Shown here one piece after another: positions 36,502 to 45,030 of a stretch of DNA of 64,000 nucleotides (position 1 is the first letter of the stretch; every line of letters begins with the position of its first letter). The notes under the pieces were generated by a model, which was given only the letters and a program-made list of their open reading frames with translations, was not told where the DNA came from and did not search any database. Source of the DNA: an uncultured Anaeroplasmataceae bacterium (GTDB taxonomy: Bacteria > Bacillota_I > Bacilli_A > Acholeplasmatales > Anaeroplasmataceae); NCBI GenBank assembly GCA_934229785.1, contig CAKQEA010000005.1, positions 1 to 64,000 on the forward strand, in the 5' to 3' direction. Made by a program: the position numbers and the translations under genes.

Positions 36502-36514
36502 AAATAAAGTCCTT
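36493..36514 (+). terminator. Terminator of the acyltransferase gene
   Basis: AAGGACT / AGTCCTT stem overlapping the stop codon, followed by TTTTT. Confidence 0.7.
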
Positions 36515-36543
36515 TTTTTATTAGAAAAAATATAATATGCATT

Positions 36544-37767
36544 TTATCCATTTTTAATTTTTTTATAAAGCCTATTAAATTCTTCTCCACGTTCAATATA
36601 ACTATTATATTGATCAAATGAAGCATACATTGGTGAATAAAGAATTGAAACATTCTTGCTTTTCAATTTATAAGCACTTTTTAAAGCAACTTCTAAGCTA
36701 TCAAAAACAAAAATATTTATTTTTTTTAAACTAAAATATTTTTCTAAATTATATTTAGATTCACCATATGCCATAACCATTACTATATTATTTAAAGCCT
36801 CATCTGATAAATTAATACTTATATTTCTTTCATATCCACCACAAATTAAAATGCATTTGCCAATAGCTTTTATTGCACAATCTGTCGATGCACAATTTGT
36901 ACTTTTCGCATCATTATAAATTTGACTGTCTATTTTATTAAGTCTATATTTTACAGGTTCAAATTCCTTTAATATTTTTGCCGCTTTTTTTAAATTAAAA
37001 TTCAAAAGAGAAATAACACTTAAAACTGCAATTTTATTTTCAATTATATGCTTATAATTAATTTCATCCTTACTAATATGATAAATTCTTTTAGTTTTAA
37101 AATAAATATTATTTCCTAAAAGATAAACTCTATTTACTGTTGATGAAATACCAAATGGCACTAAAATAGAACAAACATATCTTTCAATATTTTTCAAATA
37201 TGGATTATCAATATTGTATACTAAATAATGACTTGGTGATTGCTTTATTCCTAAATTTAATTTTGAGGTGACATAATTGTTAATATTTTTATGATGATCT
37301 AAATGACAACTTGAAATATTTAATATTACACCTATATTTACATCTAATGCTCCAGATGTTTCTAGCATAAAGCTAGATACCTCAACAATGTAAATATCCG
37401 ATAAGGGGTTATCGACTAAAGCCTTGCAACAGCTATAGCCAATATTACCACACACACAAATTTTATATTTAGTTTCTAAAATTTTACCAAGCATTGTAAC
37501 AACTGATGTCTTTCCATTTGAGCCTGTAACCGCAATAATAAAGCCTCTACAAAACATATTAAATAATTCTAAATCCGAAATTATTTTTCCTTCAATATTT
37601 TTATTCTTTATTTCATCAAGACAAATACCAGGTGATTTTACAACATAATCATATTTTAAATCATTAATCTCATCTAAATTTAAATAATCAAATTTTATCT
37701 CATTTTTTTCTAGTAATAATTTACATCCATCATTTGCAATGCCATGACCTAATAATAATATTTTCAT
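36544..37767 (-). CDS. murD: UDP-N-acetylmuramoylalanine--D-glutamate ligase
   Basis: A 407-residue cytosolic ligase that adds D-Glu to UDP-MurNAc-L-Ala. The ATP loop AVTGSNGKTSVVTMLG near residue 79, the Mur signature around NISSCHLDHHKN near 150 and the C-terminal KSTNCAST/ILICGGYERN segments fit MurD. It is slightly shorter than the usual 450. GGGAGAAG precedes the ATG. It is the last gene of a tight murE-mraY-murD cluster (gaps of 4 and 10 bases). Confidence 0.93.
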   Translation of the reverse strand: MKILLLGHGIANDGCKLLLEKNEIKFDYLNLDEINDLKYDYVVKSPGICLDEIKNKNIEGKIISDLELFNMFCRGFIIAVTGSNGKTSVVTMLGKILETKYKICVCGNIGYSCCKALVDNPLSDIYIVEVSSFMLETSGALDVNIGVILNISSCHLDHHKNINNYVTSKLNLGIKQSPSHYLVYNIDNPYLKNIERYVCSILVPFGISSTVNRVYLLGNNIYFKTKRIYHISKDEINYKHIIENKIAVLSVISLLNFNLKKAAKILKEFEPVKYRLNKIDSQIYNDAKSTNCASTDCAIKAIGKCILICGGYERNISINLSDEALNNIVMVMAYGESKYNLEKYFSLKKINIFVFDSLEVALKSAYKLKSKNVSILYSPMYASFDQYNSYIERGEEFNRLYKKIKNG

Positions 37768-37777
37768 TTTCTTCTCC

Positions 37778-38692
37778 CTAATAAAATATAATTATACATA
37801 ACGCAACTAATATTATTTGAATAAAATAAAGTAAAAAATCAATTTGATATTCCTTAAAGCCACACATTTCTAAATGATGATGAAATGGGGCCATTTTAAA
37901 TAGTCTTTTACCATTAGTTTTCTTAAAATAGAAAACCTGTAAAATAACTGATATTGTTTCAAATATAAAAATTAAAGACATAAAGATAAAAGGAATAATA
38001 CAATCTAAATAAATACTTAGCATTGCATAAAATGCTCCTAAAAACAAAGACCCTGTATCACCCATAAACAAAAATGCCTTAGGAAAGTTAAAGCACCAGA
38101 ATACAAATAAAGGTATCATATAGCAAATAATCATATAAAAAATTAACATTTCATTTTTTATGTATGCTATATATAAAAAACCAAAAGAAATAATAAGTGA
38201 TAATCCACTACATAATCCATCAATTCCATCTGTAAGATTAAAGGCATTAGTTGAAGATGTTAGAATTAATAGAATTAAAAGACCATACAGCCATTTTATA
38301 TCAAGCTCATAATTAAATATATGAATTGTTGTCATAAATTTTAAATCCAAAAATAGATAAAAGGATACAGCCGCTATAAGTACCTCAAGTAATAGCTTTA
38401 TTGTAGGCTTTATACCGGTATTATTTTTCTTTATAACAATTAAAAAATCATCAAATAGTCCTATTACTGAAAACAAAGAGACTGTTAAAACTATATTAAA
38501 AACTTTCTGATCATAAATTATAAATAATGGAGGTATTAATGCAAATATAATACCTCCCATTGTTATTGTTCCATTTTTAACCTTATGGCTTCTTAATCCT
38601 TCTTCTCTTTCATATTGACTTATTTTTTTAAAAATTCTTATGTAAAATGAATAACAAAATATTGAAACTATAGCTATAAAAAATAAATCCAT
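37778..38692 (-). CDS. mraY: Phospho-N-acetylmuramoyl-pentapeptide transferase
   Basis: A 304-residue membrane enzyme that transfers the MurNAc-pentapeptide to undecaprenyl phosphate (lipid I). About ten membrane helices and the motifs NGTITMGGIIF near residue 41, LFDDF near 82, NLTDGIDGL near 152, FMGDTGSLFLG near 209 and FKMAPFHHHLE near 272 are all present. GGGAGAAT precedes the ATG. It lies between murE and murD. Confidence 0.96.
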   Translation of the reverse strand: MDLFFIAIVSIFCYSFYIRIFKKISQYEREEGLRSHKVKNGTITMGGIIFALIPPLFIIYDQKVFNIVLTVSLFSVIGLFDDFLIVIKKNNTGIKPTIKLLLEVLIAAVSFYLFLDLKFMTTIHIFNYELDIKWLYGLLILLILTSSTNAFNLTDGIDGLCSGLSLIISFGFLYIAYIKNEMLIFYMIICYMIPLFVFWCFNFPKAFLFMGDTGSLFLGAFYAMLSIYLDCIIPFIFMSLIFIFETISVILQVFYFKKTNGKRLFKMAPFHHHLEMCGFKEYQIDFLLYFIQIILVALCIIIFY

Positions 38693-38696
38693 AATG

Positions 38697-40121
38697 CTAT
38701 TCTCCCGTTTTATAAATCCAATTTTCTACAACCTCGTAATCACTATACTTTTCTTTTATACCTCTTATATCTAAATAATTCTCACACCCCTTACCAAGTA
38801 TTAAAACATAATCATTTATTTTCATCTGATTTAAGGCGTATAGTATAGCTTCTTTTCTATCAATAAACGATATTGGTTTAATAGTCATACCTGCAATAAT
38901 TTCATTAATTATTGTGGTTGGATTTTCAAATCTAGGATTATCTGATGTTATAATAGGAATACATTTGTTATTTGATAGTATCTCACCTATTTTTTTCCTT
39001 TTCTCTTTTTCTCTATTCCCACCACACCCCACTATAACATATAAATCTCCCTTACATATTTTACTAACAGCTGAAATTGCTTTTAAAACAGCACAAGGTG
39101 TATGCGCATAATCTATTATAACATTTCCATATGCTACATCTATTCTATTCATTCGTCCTTCAACAAAACTAAACTCAAGTAAAAATTCATTTAAGCTTTT
39201 TTTAAATTTATAAATATCCCTAATCGCAAACAAAGGTAAAATGTTATAAGCATTAAATTCACCAATTAAATTACTTTTATAATCAATTCCGTTGACATTA
39301 AAAGATATACCATTTTCGCTTTCAACTAAATTTTTTATTTTATATCTTGAAGAATTAAAGCCATAGCTAAATACCTTTGCATTACAATATTTGATTATAT
39401 TTCTACCTTTATCGTCATCAACATTAATAATCGCATTATTCTTTTTTGTAAGCTTTATAAATGGGATAGACTTATCAAAAAAATATAAATCCATACTCTT
39501 ATGATAATCTAAGTGATCTTCACTAAAATTAGTAAAAATTAAAGTATCAAAATCAATTCCAAAAATTCTAAGCTCAGAAATAGAAATACTTGATACCTCC
39601 ATAACTAAATAATCAATTTTTTCATCATCAGCATATAAAAAATAATTATATAATTCAGTTATACCTGGAGTAGTATTTTCATGCTTACGATAATAATCTC
39701 TACAATAGGCGCCATTTGAGCCAATCAGCATTACTTTTTTATTATTAGATAACAAATATTTATATATTAAAGTTGATGTAGTAGTCTTTCCGTTTGTACC
39801 AATTACACCAATAATTTTTATTTTTTTCATTATTTTTTTATAATAAACACTAAGCATTAAAGCATAAGTTCTTTTACAATTTTCTACATAAATATAATTA
39901 ATATCATCTCTTTTGATAACCTCTTTCTCTATAAATATTGTTTTTGCACCATTTTTTATAGCCTCATCAATTTTTTTATTACCATCTATTCTATTCCCTT
40001 TAATAGCAACAAAAATAGAATTATTAATGCAATATCTTGAATCATCAGTTATGCCTGAAATAAAATGATTATTTGTAACATAATTTAAGTTTAAATGTCG
40101 GCACAAAGAATTAACTCTCAT
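38697..40121 (-). CDS. murE: UDP-N-acetylmuramoyl-tripeptide synthetase, DAP type
   Basis: A 474-residue Mur ligase. I chose ATG at 40121 behind GGTGATGTT; the frame is open to 40217 but that part is hydrophobic and unlike MurE. GVIGTNGKTTTSTLIYKYL is the ATP loop, NFSEDHLDYHKS the Mur core motif, and ITSDNPRFENP carries DNPR, the signature of enzymes adding meso-diaminopimelate rather than lysine. It starts the murE-mraY-murD cluster. A 370-base accessory-looking gap lies upstream. Confidence 0.93.
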   Translation of the reverse strand: MRVNSLCRHLNLNYVTNNHFISGITDDSRYCINNSIFVAIKGNRIDGNKKIDEAIKNGAKTIFIEKEVIKRDDINYIYVENCKRTYALMLSVYYKKIMKKIKIIGVIGTNGKTTTSTLIYKYLLSNNKKVMLIGSNGAYCRDYYRKHENTTPGITELYNYFLYADDEKIDYLVMEVSSISISELRIFGIDFDTLIFTNFSEDHLDYHKSMDLYFFDKSIPFIKLTKKNNAIINVDDDKGRNIIKYCNAKVFSYGFNSSRYKIKNLVESENGISFNVNGIDYKSNLIGEFNAYNILPLFAIRDIYKFKKSLNEFLLEFSFVEGRMNRIDVAYGNVIIDYAHTPCAVLKAISAVSKICKGDLYVIVGCGGNREKEKRKKIGEILSNNKCIPIITSDNPRFENPTTIINEIIAGMTIKPISFIDRKEAILYALNQMKINDYVLILGKGCENYLDIRGIKEKYSDYEVVENWIYKTGE

Positions 40122-40234
40122 AACATCACCAATTAAGACTATGAAGGAAAATAAAAAAAAATAACAACATAAAAAAAACACTGAACTTTTTTTATTGTTT
40201 TTTTCATTAGGTGACACCCATATGGGAATTCTAT

Positions 40235-40272
40235 AATTCTAACTTTATTTTACAATTGATTTACAACTAAAG
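40235..40272. repeat. Left copy of a 27-base inverted repeat, split by 11 bases
   Basis: AATTCTAACTTTATTTTACAA (first 20 bases to 40254) continues to 40255 and then CTAAAG at 40267-40272, separated by TTGATTTACAA, which repeats TTTACAA. The same 27 bases without the 11-base insert occur inverted at 41701-41727. The left copy precedes the promoter of the small RNA at 40332. Confidence 0.75.
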
Positions 40273-40297
40273 TATTTTCCCCCTTTCTAAATAATTA

Positions 40298-40325
40298 TTG
40301 ATTTATTTAATTATTGTGATAAAAT
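40298..40325 (+). promoter_or_regulatory. Promoter of a small structured RNA
   Basis: TTGATT (40298-40303), 16 bases, TAAAAT (40320-40325) on the plus strand. The expected start at about 40332 is exactly where the RNA's outer stem begins. Confidence 0.55.
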
Positions 40326-40331
40326 ACTATT

Positions 40332-40422
40332 GAAGTAACTCATTTGACGTAATAATCTTTTATTACGTAGGGACGCCATTAATGAAAATTAATGAGAGGT
40401 CGATTTGATTACTTCTTTTTTT
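40332..40422 (+). ncRNA. Candidate small structured RNA of unknown family
   Basis: About 91 bases with a closed three-way fold. The outer stem GAAGTAA (40332-40338) pairs with TTACTTC (40409-40415), extended by TCA/TGA past a bulged C. Stem two is ACGTAATAA / TTATTACGT with loop TCTT (40347-40368). Stem three is CATTAAT / ATTAATG closed by a GAAA loop (40377-40394), with GGGACGC and GAGGTCG in the junction. Seven T residues follow the outer stem, as in an intrinsic terminator, and a promoter sits at the right distance upstream. No open frame or riboswitch consensus is recognised. Confidence 0.6.
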
Positions 40423-40450
40423 ATTTAATTTGATTCATTTATAACTTTAA

Positions 40451-40509
40451 AGGGAGTAACCTTAAATAATTTGATTATCTTTTGTTCAAATTATCTTAGG
40501 CTACTCCCT
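40451..40509. repeat. 59-base imperfect inverted repeat
   Basis: Arms starting AGGGAGTAACCTTAAATAAT and ending TTATCTTAGGCTACTCCCT pair over about 23 positions with few mismatches. The right arm includes the last codons of the ORF at 40491-40895. It may be that gene's terminator or the end of a mobile element. Confidence 0.65.
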
Positions 40510-40895
40510 AATTTATTTTGATTAAATTTATTACTTTTAGTATTAAATAAAAAGCTAATAAACAATTTATTAATAAATTCAGCTTCATTTTGACCAAGCC
40601 AATCATCTAAACTAAGCTGTTTTTTTGACTCTCTAATTTCTTTAATTGTCATGTTTTTAGTAAAGATTGCTAGTTGTTCATTTGCTACTGACATTAATTC
40701 AACAAGTTGAGTGTATTTAAAATCCTTAAACTCTTCTTTTAATATTGGATAACCACTTTTATCAGGTTCTTCACAAAACTTAGTTACAACACCAATCATG
40801 TTTTTTACTGATGTTGAATCTAATCTAAAATGTTTAGATGCAAATTTATATACATCTTTATAACCAATATCAAAAAAGCTTATATCTTGCTTCAT
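40491..40895 (-). CDS. Mobile-element-type hypothetical protein
   Basis: A 134-residue protein. The region VYKFASKHFRLDSTSVKNMI followed by KDFKYTQLVELMSVANEQ and FTKNMTIKEIRESKKQ resembles a helical family common on Firmicutes conjugative elements and phages, where it is often fused to or next to replication and regulatory proteins. The ATG has no Shine-Dalgarno and a stop lies just upstream, so the N-terminus may be lost. It sits back-to-back with an integrase remnant. The function is unknown and it may be decaying. Confidence 0.5.
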   Translation of the reverse strand: MKQDISFFDIGYKDVYKFASKHFRLDSTSVKNMIGVVTKFCEEPDKSGYPILKEEFKDFKYTQLVELMSVANEQLAIFTKNMTIKEIRESKKQLSLDDWLGQNEAEFINKLFISFLFNTKSNKFNQNKLGSSLR

Positions 40896-40905
40896 TTTAT
40901 ATTAA

Positions 40906-41289
40906 AAAAAGATATATCTTGAGTTTCAAAAACACAAACCAAGATATATCTATTTAGTAGATGATGTTATTCCATTAATTCAAAAATTAATGTCAAACAA
41001 CAAATATTTATTTTTAGAAGAGGATAATAAAACACAATTAACGTCTAATGCTTTAAAATGCTTTTTTAAAAGACTTAAAAGAGATTTAGGCATTGATGTG
41101 TTAAGCCCTCACAAAGTAAGGCATTATTATGCTACTAATATTTATAATAAGTCTAAAGATATTTATTTAGTATCTCAATTATTAGGTCACACTAATATTA
41201 ATACTACTCAAATATATTTAGATATTGATAATGAAGAACATCAGGAGAAAAATAATTATTTTAATCCTGTTAATGACTTTAAAAAATAA
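40906..41289 (+). pseudogene. Tyrosine recombinase (integrase), C-terminal remnant
   Basis: The open stretch reads KIYLEFQKHKPRYIYLVDDV and continues to a full catalytic C-terminus: SPHKVRHYYATNIYNKS (HxxR), VSQLLGHTNINTTQIY (GH and the tyrosine nucleophile). The N-terminal domains, including the first catalytic arginine, are missing, and a stop codon lies at 40903. No promoter or ribosome site is seen, so it is a relic. It lies 125 bases from the 3' end of tRNA-Lys, a classical attachment position. A second, more decayed copy of the same family is at 48496-48921. Confidence 0.8.
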
Positions 41290-41340
41290 GTATTAATTAA
41301 GACCTACTTACTAGTTAATTACATAGGGTCCGAAAAAAAA

Positions 41341-41369
41341 GTACTTAGTAACCACCCATTACTAAGTAC
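41341..41369 (-). terminator. Terminator of the tRNA-Lys genes
   Basis: A perfect 11-base-pair stem GTACTTAGTAA / TTACTAAGTAC is followed on the minus strand by eight T residues, about 45 bases past the second tRNA-Lys. Confidence 0.85.
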
Positions 41370-41414
41370 CTGCAAAATTCGGCCTTATTAATCCATATAA
41401 ATACACAATATAAA

Positions 41415-41490
41415 TGGTGGGCCCTTGGAGACTCGAACTCCAGACCCACTGATTAAGAGTCAGTTGCTCTACCAACTGAGCTAAGGGCCC
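41415..41490 (-). tRNA. tRNA-Lys (anticodon CTT), downstream copy
   Basis: A 76-base cloverleaf including encoded CCA: acceptor GGGCCCT, D-arm AGCTCAGTTGGTAGAGC, anticodon loop CTCTTAA with CTT at the centre, T-arm with GTTCGAG. It is identical in sequence to the tandem copy at 41528-41603. Confidence 0.96.
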
Positions 41491-41527
41491 ATCTATATTT
41501 AAAGCTAATCAAACTAAATTAAACAAA

Positions 41528-41603
41528 TGGTGGGCCCTTGGAGACTCGAACTCCAGACCCACTGATTAAGAGTCAGTTGCTCTACCAACTGAGCTAAGGG
41601 CCC
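41528..41603 (-). tRNA. tRNA-Lys (anticodon CTT), upstream copy
   Basis: Same 76 bases as the downstream copy, with encoded CCA and anticodon CTT. The 37-base spacer between the copies is AT-rich and holds no terminator, so both are transcribed from one promoter. Confidence 0.96.
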
Positions 41604-41638
41604 ATTTGTTTTTTAGCTTTTTATCAGCTGCATTTGTT

Positions 41639-41666
41639 ATTATACCAAAAAAAAATAATAATGCAA
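41639..41666 (-). promoter_or_regulatory. Promoter of the tandem tRNA-Lys genes
   Basis: On the minus strand: TTGCAT, 16 bases, TATAAT, ending 35 bases before the first tRNA. Confidence 0.65.
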
Positions 41667-41700
41667 CAACTTTTTAATTTTTTTTGTAAAAAGTTAATTG

Positions 41701-41727
41701 CTTTAGTTGTAAAATAAAGTTAGAATT
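41701..41727. repeat. Right copy of the 27-base inverted repeat
   Basis: CTTTAGTTGTAAAATAAAGT followed by TAGAATT is the exact reverse complement of the split left copy at 40235-40272. It lies upstream of the tRNA-Lys promoter, as the left copy lies upstream of the small-RNA promoter. Confidence 0.75.
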
Positions 41728-41767
41728 TAATAGTTGATTTTTTTAAATAGAAATAGTTAAGCAATTC

Positions 41768-42385
41768 CTATTTAATTATGTCTTTTATTTTAGCATTAAT
41801 AATAGTTAATGCTACATCATGCTTATTATCGTTAGGAATAATTATATCAGCAAATCTTTTACATGGAGCAACATATGCATCATACATAGGCTTAACAGTA
41901 GCTAAGTATTGATTGATTATATCATCCATACTTCTACCACGCTCTTTTATATCTCTTTTTAATCTTCTAATAAATCTAATGTCAGCCTCAGATTCTACAT
42001 AAATTTTTATATCAGCTAAATCTCTAATATCTTTATCATACATTGACATTATTCCTTCTAAAATAATAAGCTTTTTAGGTTCAATATGGATATTTTTATA
42101 AGGATCTCGATTATGAACAGTAAAATCATAAACTGGTGTATCTATAGCTTTATTATTCATTAATTTTTTTAAATCATTTTTTAATAATTCAATATCAAAC
42201 GAATCTGGATGATCATAATTAATAGTTTTTCTTTCTTCTAATGTCAAATCATCTCTTTTTCGATAATAATTATCCATATAAATAACAGACATATCATCTA
42301 ATGTATTTATTTTTTTTATTTCATCAACAACTGTAGTTTTACCGCTTGCTGTACCACCAGCAACTAAAATTAATACAGGTTTCAT
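41768..42385 (-). CDS. udk: Uridine kinase
   Basis: A 205-residue P-loop kinase that phosphorylates uridine and cytidine in pyrimidine salvage. VAGGTASGKTTVVDEI near residue 7, YMDNYYRKRDDLTLEER, NYDHPDSFDIELL and RRLKRDIKERGRS are standard Udk motifs. I chose ATG at 42385 behind GGAGGAGTAAG. It follows the LRR gene with a one-base gap. Confidence 0.95.
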   Translation of the reverse strand: MKPVLILVAGGTASGKTTVVDEIKKINTLDDMSVIYMDNYYRKRDDLTLEERKTINYDHPDSFDIELLKNDLKKLMNNKAIDTPVYDFTVHNRDPYKNIHIEPKKLIILEGIMSMYDKDIRDLADIKIYVESEADIRFIRRLKRDIKERGRSMDDIINQYLATVKPMYDAYVAPCKRFADIIIPNDNKHDVALTIINAKIKDIIK

Positions 42386-42386
42386 C

Positions 42387-43040
42387 TTACTCCTCCATAA
42401 ATTTAACAATATTTAAGCTATTTAAATATTCATTATTTTTTAATTTATTACCATATACTTCAATTATAGATAATCTATCACAATAAATAAATGCATTCTT
42501 ACCTAACATTTTAACACTACTTGGAATAACTATATGCTCAATATTAGTTTCTGACAATGACATAGAACCAATTGTTTCAATTCTATTTCCCAAATTTATA
42601 TTTTCAAGTGAATCACAATGATAAAAAGCTGAGGCGCCTAAATCTGTACAATTCAAATTTAAATTATCGAGCATACTACAATAAGCAAAAGCATTTTTAT
42701 GGATAATTTCAACATTTTCCAAATTAATTTTTTTTAAATTTCTACAATTAGAGAAAGCTTGACGATTAATTTCAATAATTTCTTTGGGTAATATTATCTC
42801 TTTAATATTATTTTTATTATAAAAGGCCTTATCTGCTATATATTTTACCTCACAGTTATTATAACTTCCCTTAATTTCATATGATTTCTTATAGCCATAA
42901 ACCTTTTCTACATAATAACAATCTCGTTTACTATCGTAGCTATACTTGATTCTTGGAATTGAATAAAATAGAATAATCGATAAAATAAAACCAAATATAA
43001 TAACAATACCTGAGATTATAAAAAGTATTCTTTTTTTCAA
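42387..43040 (-). CDS. Membrane-anchored BspA-type leucine-rich-repeat protein
   Basis: A 217-residue protein starting at TTG (43040) behind AAGGA. Residues 1-30 (ILFIISGIVIIFGFILSIIL) form a membrane anchor or signal. Residues 65-205 contain LRR_5 repeats of the type 'I..IP.SV..IG..AF..C..L..I' (KEIIEINRQAFSNCRNLKKI, VKMLGKNAFIYCDRL). Such repeats mediate surface protein interactions in Firmicutes and Treponema. It is cotranscribed with udk, which is unusual for a surface protein. Confidence 0.78.
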   Translation of the reverse strand: MKKRILFIISGIVIIFGFILSIILFYSIPRIKYSYDSKRDCYYVEKVYGYKKSYEIKGSYNNCEVKYIADKAFYNKNNIKEIILPKEIIEINRQAFSNCRNLKKINLENVEIIHKNAFAYCSMLDNLNLNCTDLGASAFYHCDSLENINLGNRIETIGSMSLSETNIEHIVIPSSVKMLGKNAFIYCDRLSIIEVYGNKLKNNEYLNSLNIVKFMEE

Positions 43041-43052
43041 AATATCAAATCC

Positions 43053-43910
43053 TTACTTGCAAAGCATTTTCATATCTTTAGGCAAATCACATAAAATATG
43101 CATGGTTTCTTTTGTTACAGGATGAACAAATATTATCTCACTACTATGTAGAGCTACTCTATCTATATAAAAATCCTTTGCGCCATACAAAATATCACCT
43201 AATAGTGGATGCTTTAAATGTGAGAAGTGAACTCTTATTTGATGAGTTCTTCCTGTTTGTAAAAAAATCGATACAAGGCTATATTTGCCATAGCTTTTTA
43301 ATACCTTATAGTTAGTAATAGCCTCATTTCCGCTAGGTGAAACTCTTCTTTTACCATTTACATGTCTATCACGACCAATTGGCAAATTAATTGTTCCTTC
43401 TTTTTTTCCCATTTGCCCCTCAATTAAAGCTAAATATCCTCTTTTTACCTCATGAGTTGATATATAATGATTCATATAGCTCATTGATAGCATATCCTTA
43501 CAAAAAACTATAATTCCTGTTGTATCAGTATCTAATCTATGAGCATATCTAACAGGTATATCAATTCCGTTTTCCTTATAATAATAGGCAACATAATTAC
43601 ACAATGTATTAAGTCCATCCTTGTTATCTGGGTGAACAATAACGCTACAAGGCTTATTGATTATTAATAAATAATCATCCTCATATATAATATCAAGCTT
43701 ATATTTTTGAGGTCTAAAGTCTAATATACCATCATCAATTATAGTTATAACATCATTTTTCTTAAGCATATCTTCTCTTTTACAGGGATGGTCATTTACT
43801 AATATCTTTTTTTCTAAAAACAAAGTATAAATTTTAGATTTAGATAAAAAGTAGGAATCAAGATAATCAATAAGCTTAATATTTGATGTAATTTTATAAT
43901 TAAAAACCAT
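43053..43910 (-). CDS. RluA/RluD-family rRNA or tRNA pseudouridine synthase
   Basis: About 285 residues. The S4-like N-terminal segment (KSKIYTLFLEKKILVNDHPC) precedes the catalytic core YAHRLDTDTTGIIVFCKD, with the catalytic aspartate in HRLDTDT, and RTHQIRVHFSHLKHPLLGD near residue 225. I place the start at ATG 43910 (MVFNYKITSNI), inside the 3' end of the phosphoesterase gene; an alternative start is 43931. There is no good Shine-Dalgarno, so translational coupling is likely. The target uridine is not predictable. Confidence 0.88.
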   Translation of the reverse strand: MVFNYKITSNIKLIDYLDSYFLSKSKIYTLFLEKKILVNDHPCKREDMLKKNDVITIIDDGILDFRPQKYKLDIIYEDDYLLIINKPCSVIVHPDNKDGLNTLCNYVAYYYKENGIDIPVRYAHRLDTDTTGIIVFCKDMLSMSYMNHYISTHEVKRGYLALIEGQMGKKEGTINLPIGRDRHVNGKRRVSPSGNEAITNYKVLKSYGKYSLVSIFLQTGRTHQIRVHFSHLKHPLLGDILYGAKDFYIDRVALHSSEIIFVHPVTKETMHILCDLPKDMKMLCK

Positions 43911-45030
43911 TTTCAATATACTTTGTTTCAATTAATCCAATATATCCCTGTCTTTTAATAAGACTATATGGCATTGCTTTTTTTATAATCGATATTTCAT
44001 CATTTTTTCTAACTGAAATAAATTGATTACATCCATCATAACAATACGTCTTATTAGTTTTATCATCCTTGTAAACAAAAGAATTATGAACCCACATCAT
44101 TTGATTAGTAGATATATGCTTAATATAGTAAAAATCCAAATCTGTCGCAAGAATTTCTACCTCATTATCACCAAAAATTATATTAAAATTTGAAGAATTT
44201 TCTACATAATCAACTGATTCCTTCATAATGTATTTTGGGTAATGATCAACGTATATATAAGAAAATTTCATTGAATTTAATGAATCTAAAACAACAAAAT
44301 TAATTTGTCCACCCTTAACTAATTGATTTCCACCATCAATTGAAATAATTTTTTTTCTAAAATCAAAAATAGGATTAACACAAGCAATATCAGATCTATA
44401 ATTTCTTGTTGGATAATGTCCGACAATCATTAATTTTTTTTGAATTCCAGAAAGCTCATAAAATCTATCATATTTTAATAAGGGTAAAGAAATTTCAGGA
44501 ATATTATCTATATCATCAATACCACCATGAACTAAAACAAGCTTATCATTAATAAAAATAACATCGTCTAATGAATCCATAAACTCATATAATTGAGCAT
44601 ATTGTTGTTGTACACGATTAACAAAATCACTTACATTCATATCATCACTAATTTTATAATTCATTTCATCTGCAATGTCATTTATAATAGATTTTTTCTT
44701 TTTATTTACATAATATAAAAATTTATTTTTTTGGTCCTCTGGAATAATAAATCTTAATACCTCATCACAGTTTCCAGCCATAGGATAAACATTTTTATTG
44801 TTCTTGTGAAAATCAATCATAAATCTTGCTGTTTCAAGATTCAAACCTTTTTCACCCTTTTCATACATATCTCCAATGATGAACAAATAGTCATTTTCAC
44901 AAAACTCTAATTCCTCTAAGCCCTTCTTAAAGGTGTTAATATCACCATGAATATCTGAAACAAATATTATTCTTTTAGATTCATCAATATTTAAATGTCT
45001 TATTTTAGTTTTCTTTATTACATCTATCAT
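43900..45030 (-). CDS. Calcineurin-like metallophosphoesterase with C-terminal extension
   Basis: A 376-residue protein. IIFVSDIHGDINTFKKGLEE near residue 21, FIIGDMYEKGEKG near 52, MAGNCDEVL near 88, VHGGIDD near 168 and IVGHYPTRN near 205 give the full set of dinuclear metal ligands of PPP-like phosphoesterases (Ser/Thr phosphatase or Ap4A-hydrolase type). The last 110 residues form an extra, probably beta-rich domain. The gene overlaps queH by 26 bases upstream and the pseudouridine synthase gene downstream. Its substrate is unknown. Confidence 0.82.
   Translation of the reverse strand: MIDVIKKTKIRHLNIDESKRIIFVSDIHGDINTFKKGLEELEFCENDYLFIIGDMYEKGEKGLNLETARFMIDFHKNNKNVYPMAGNCDEVLRFIIPEDQKNKFLYYVNKKKKSIINDIADEMNYKISDDMNVSDFVNRVQQQYAQLYEFMDSLDDVIFINDKLVLVHGGIDDIDNIPEISLPLLKYDRFYELSGIQKKLMIVGHYPTRNYRSDIACVNPIFDFRKKIISIDGGNQLVKGGQINFVVLDSLNSMKFSYIYVDHYPKYIMKESVDYVENSSNFNIIFGDNEVEILATDLDFYYIKHISTNQMMWVHNSFVYKDDKTNKTYCYDGCNQFISVRKNDEISIIKKAMPYSLIKRQGYIGLIETKYIENGF

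Noticed and set aside
40332..40422. tRNA or SRP RNA for the small structured RNA
   Set aside because: It has a 7-pair outer stem like a tRNA but no TTCGA T-arm or anticodon arm, and the SRP signature GGAAGCAGCC is missing.
40910..40951. Two AGATATATCT palindromes as a divergent operator pair
   Set aside because: The second copy encodes the conserved RYIY of the integrase remnant and recurs in the other integrase fragment, so it is explained by coding sequence.
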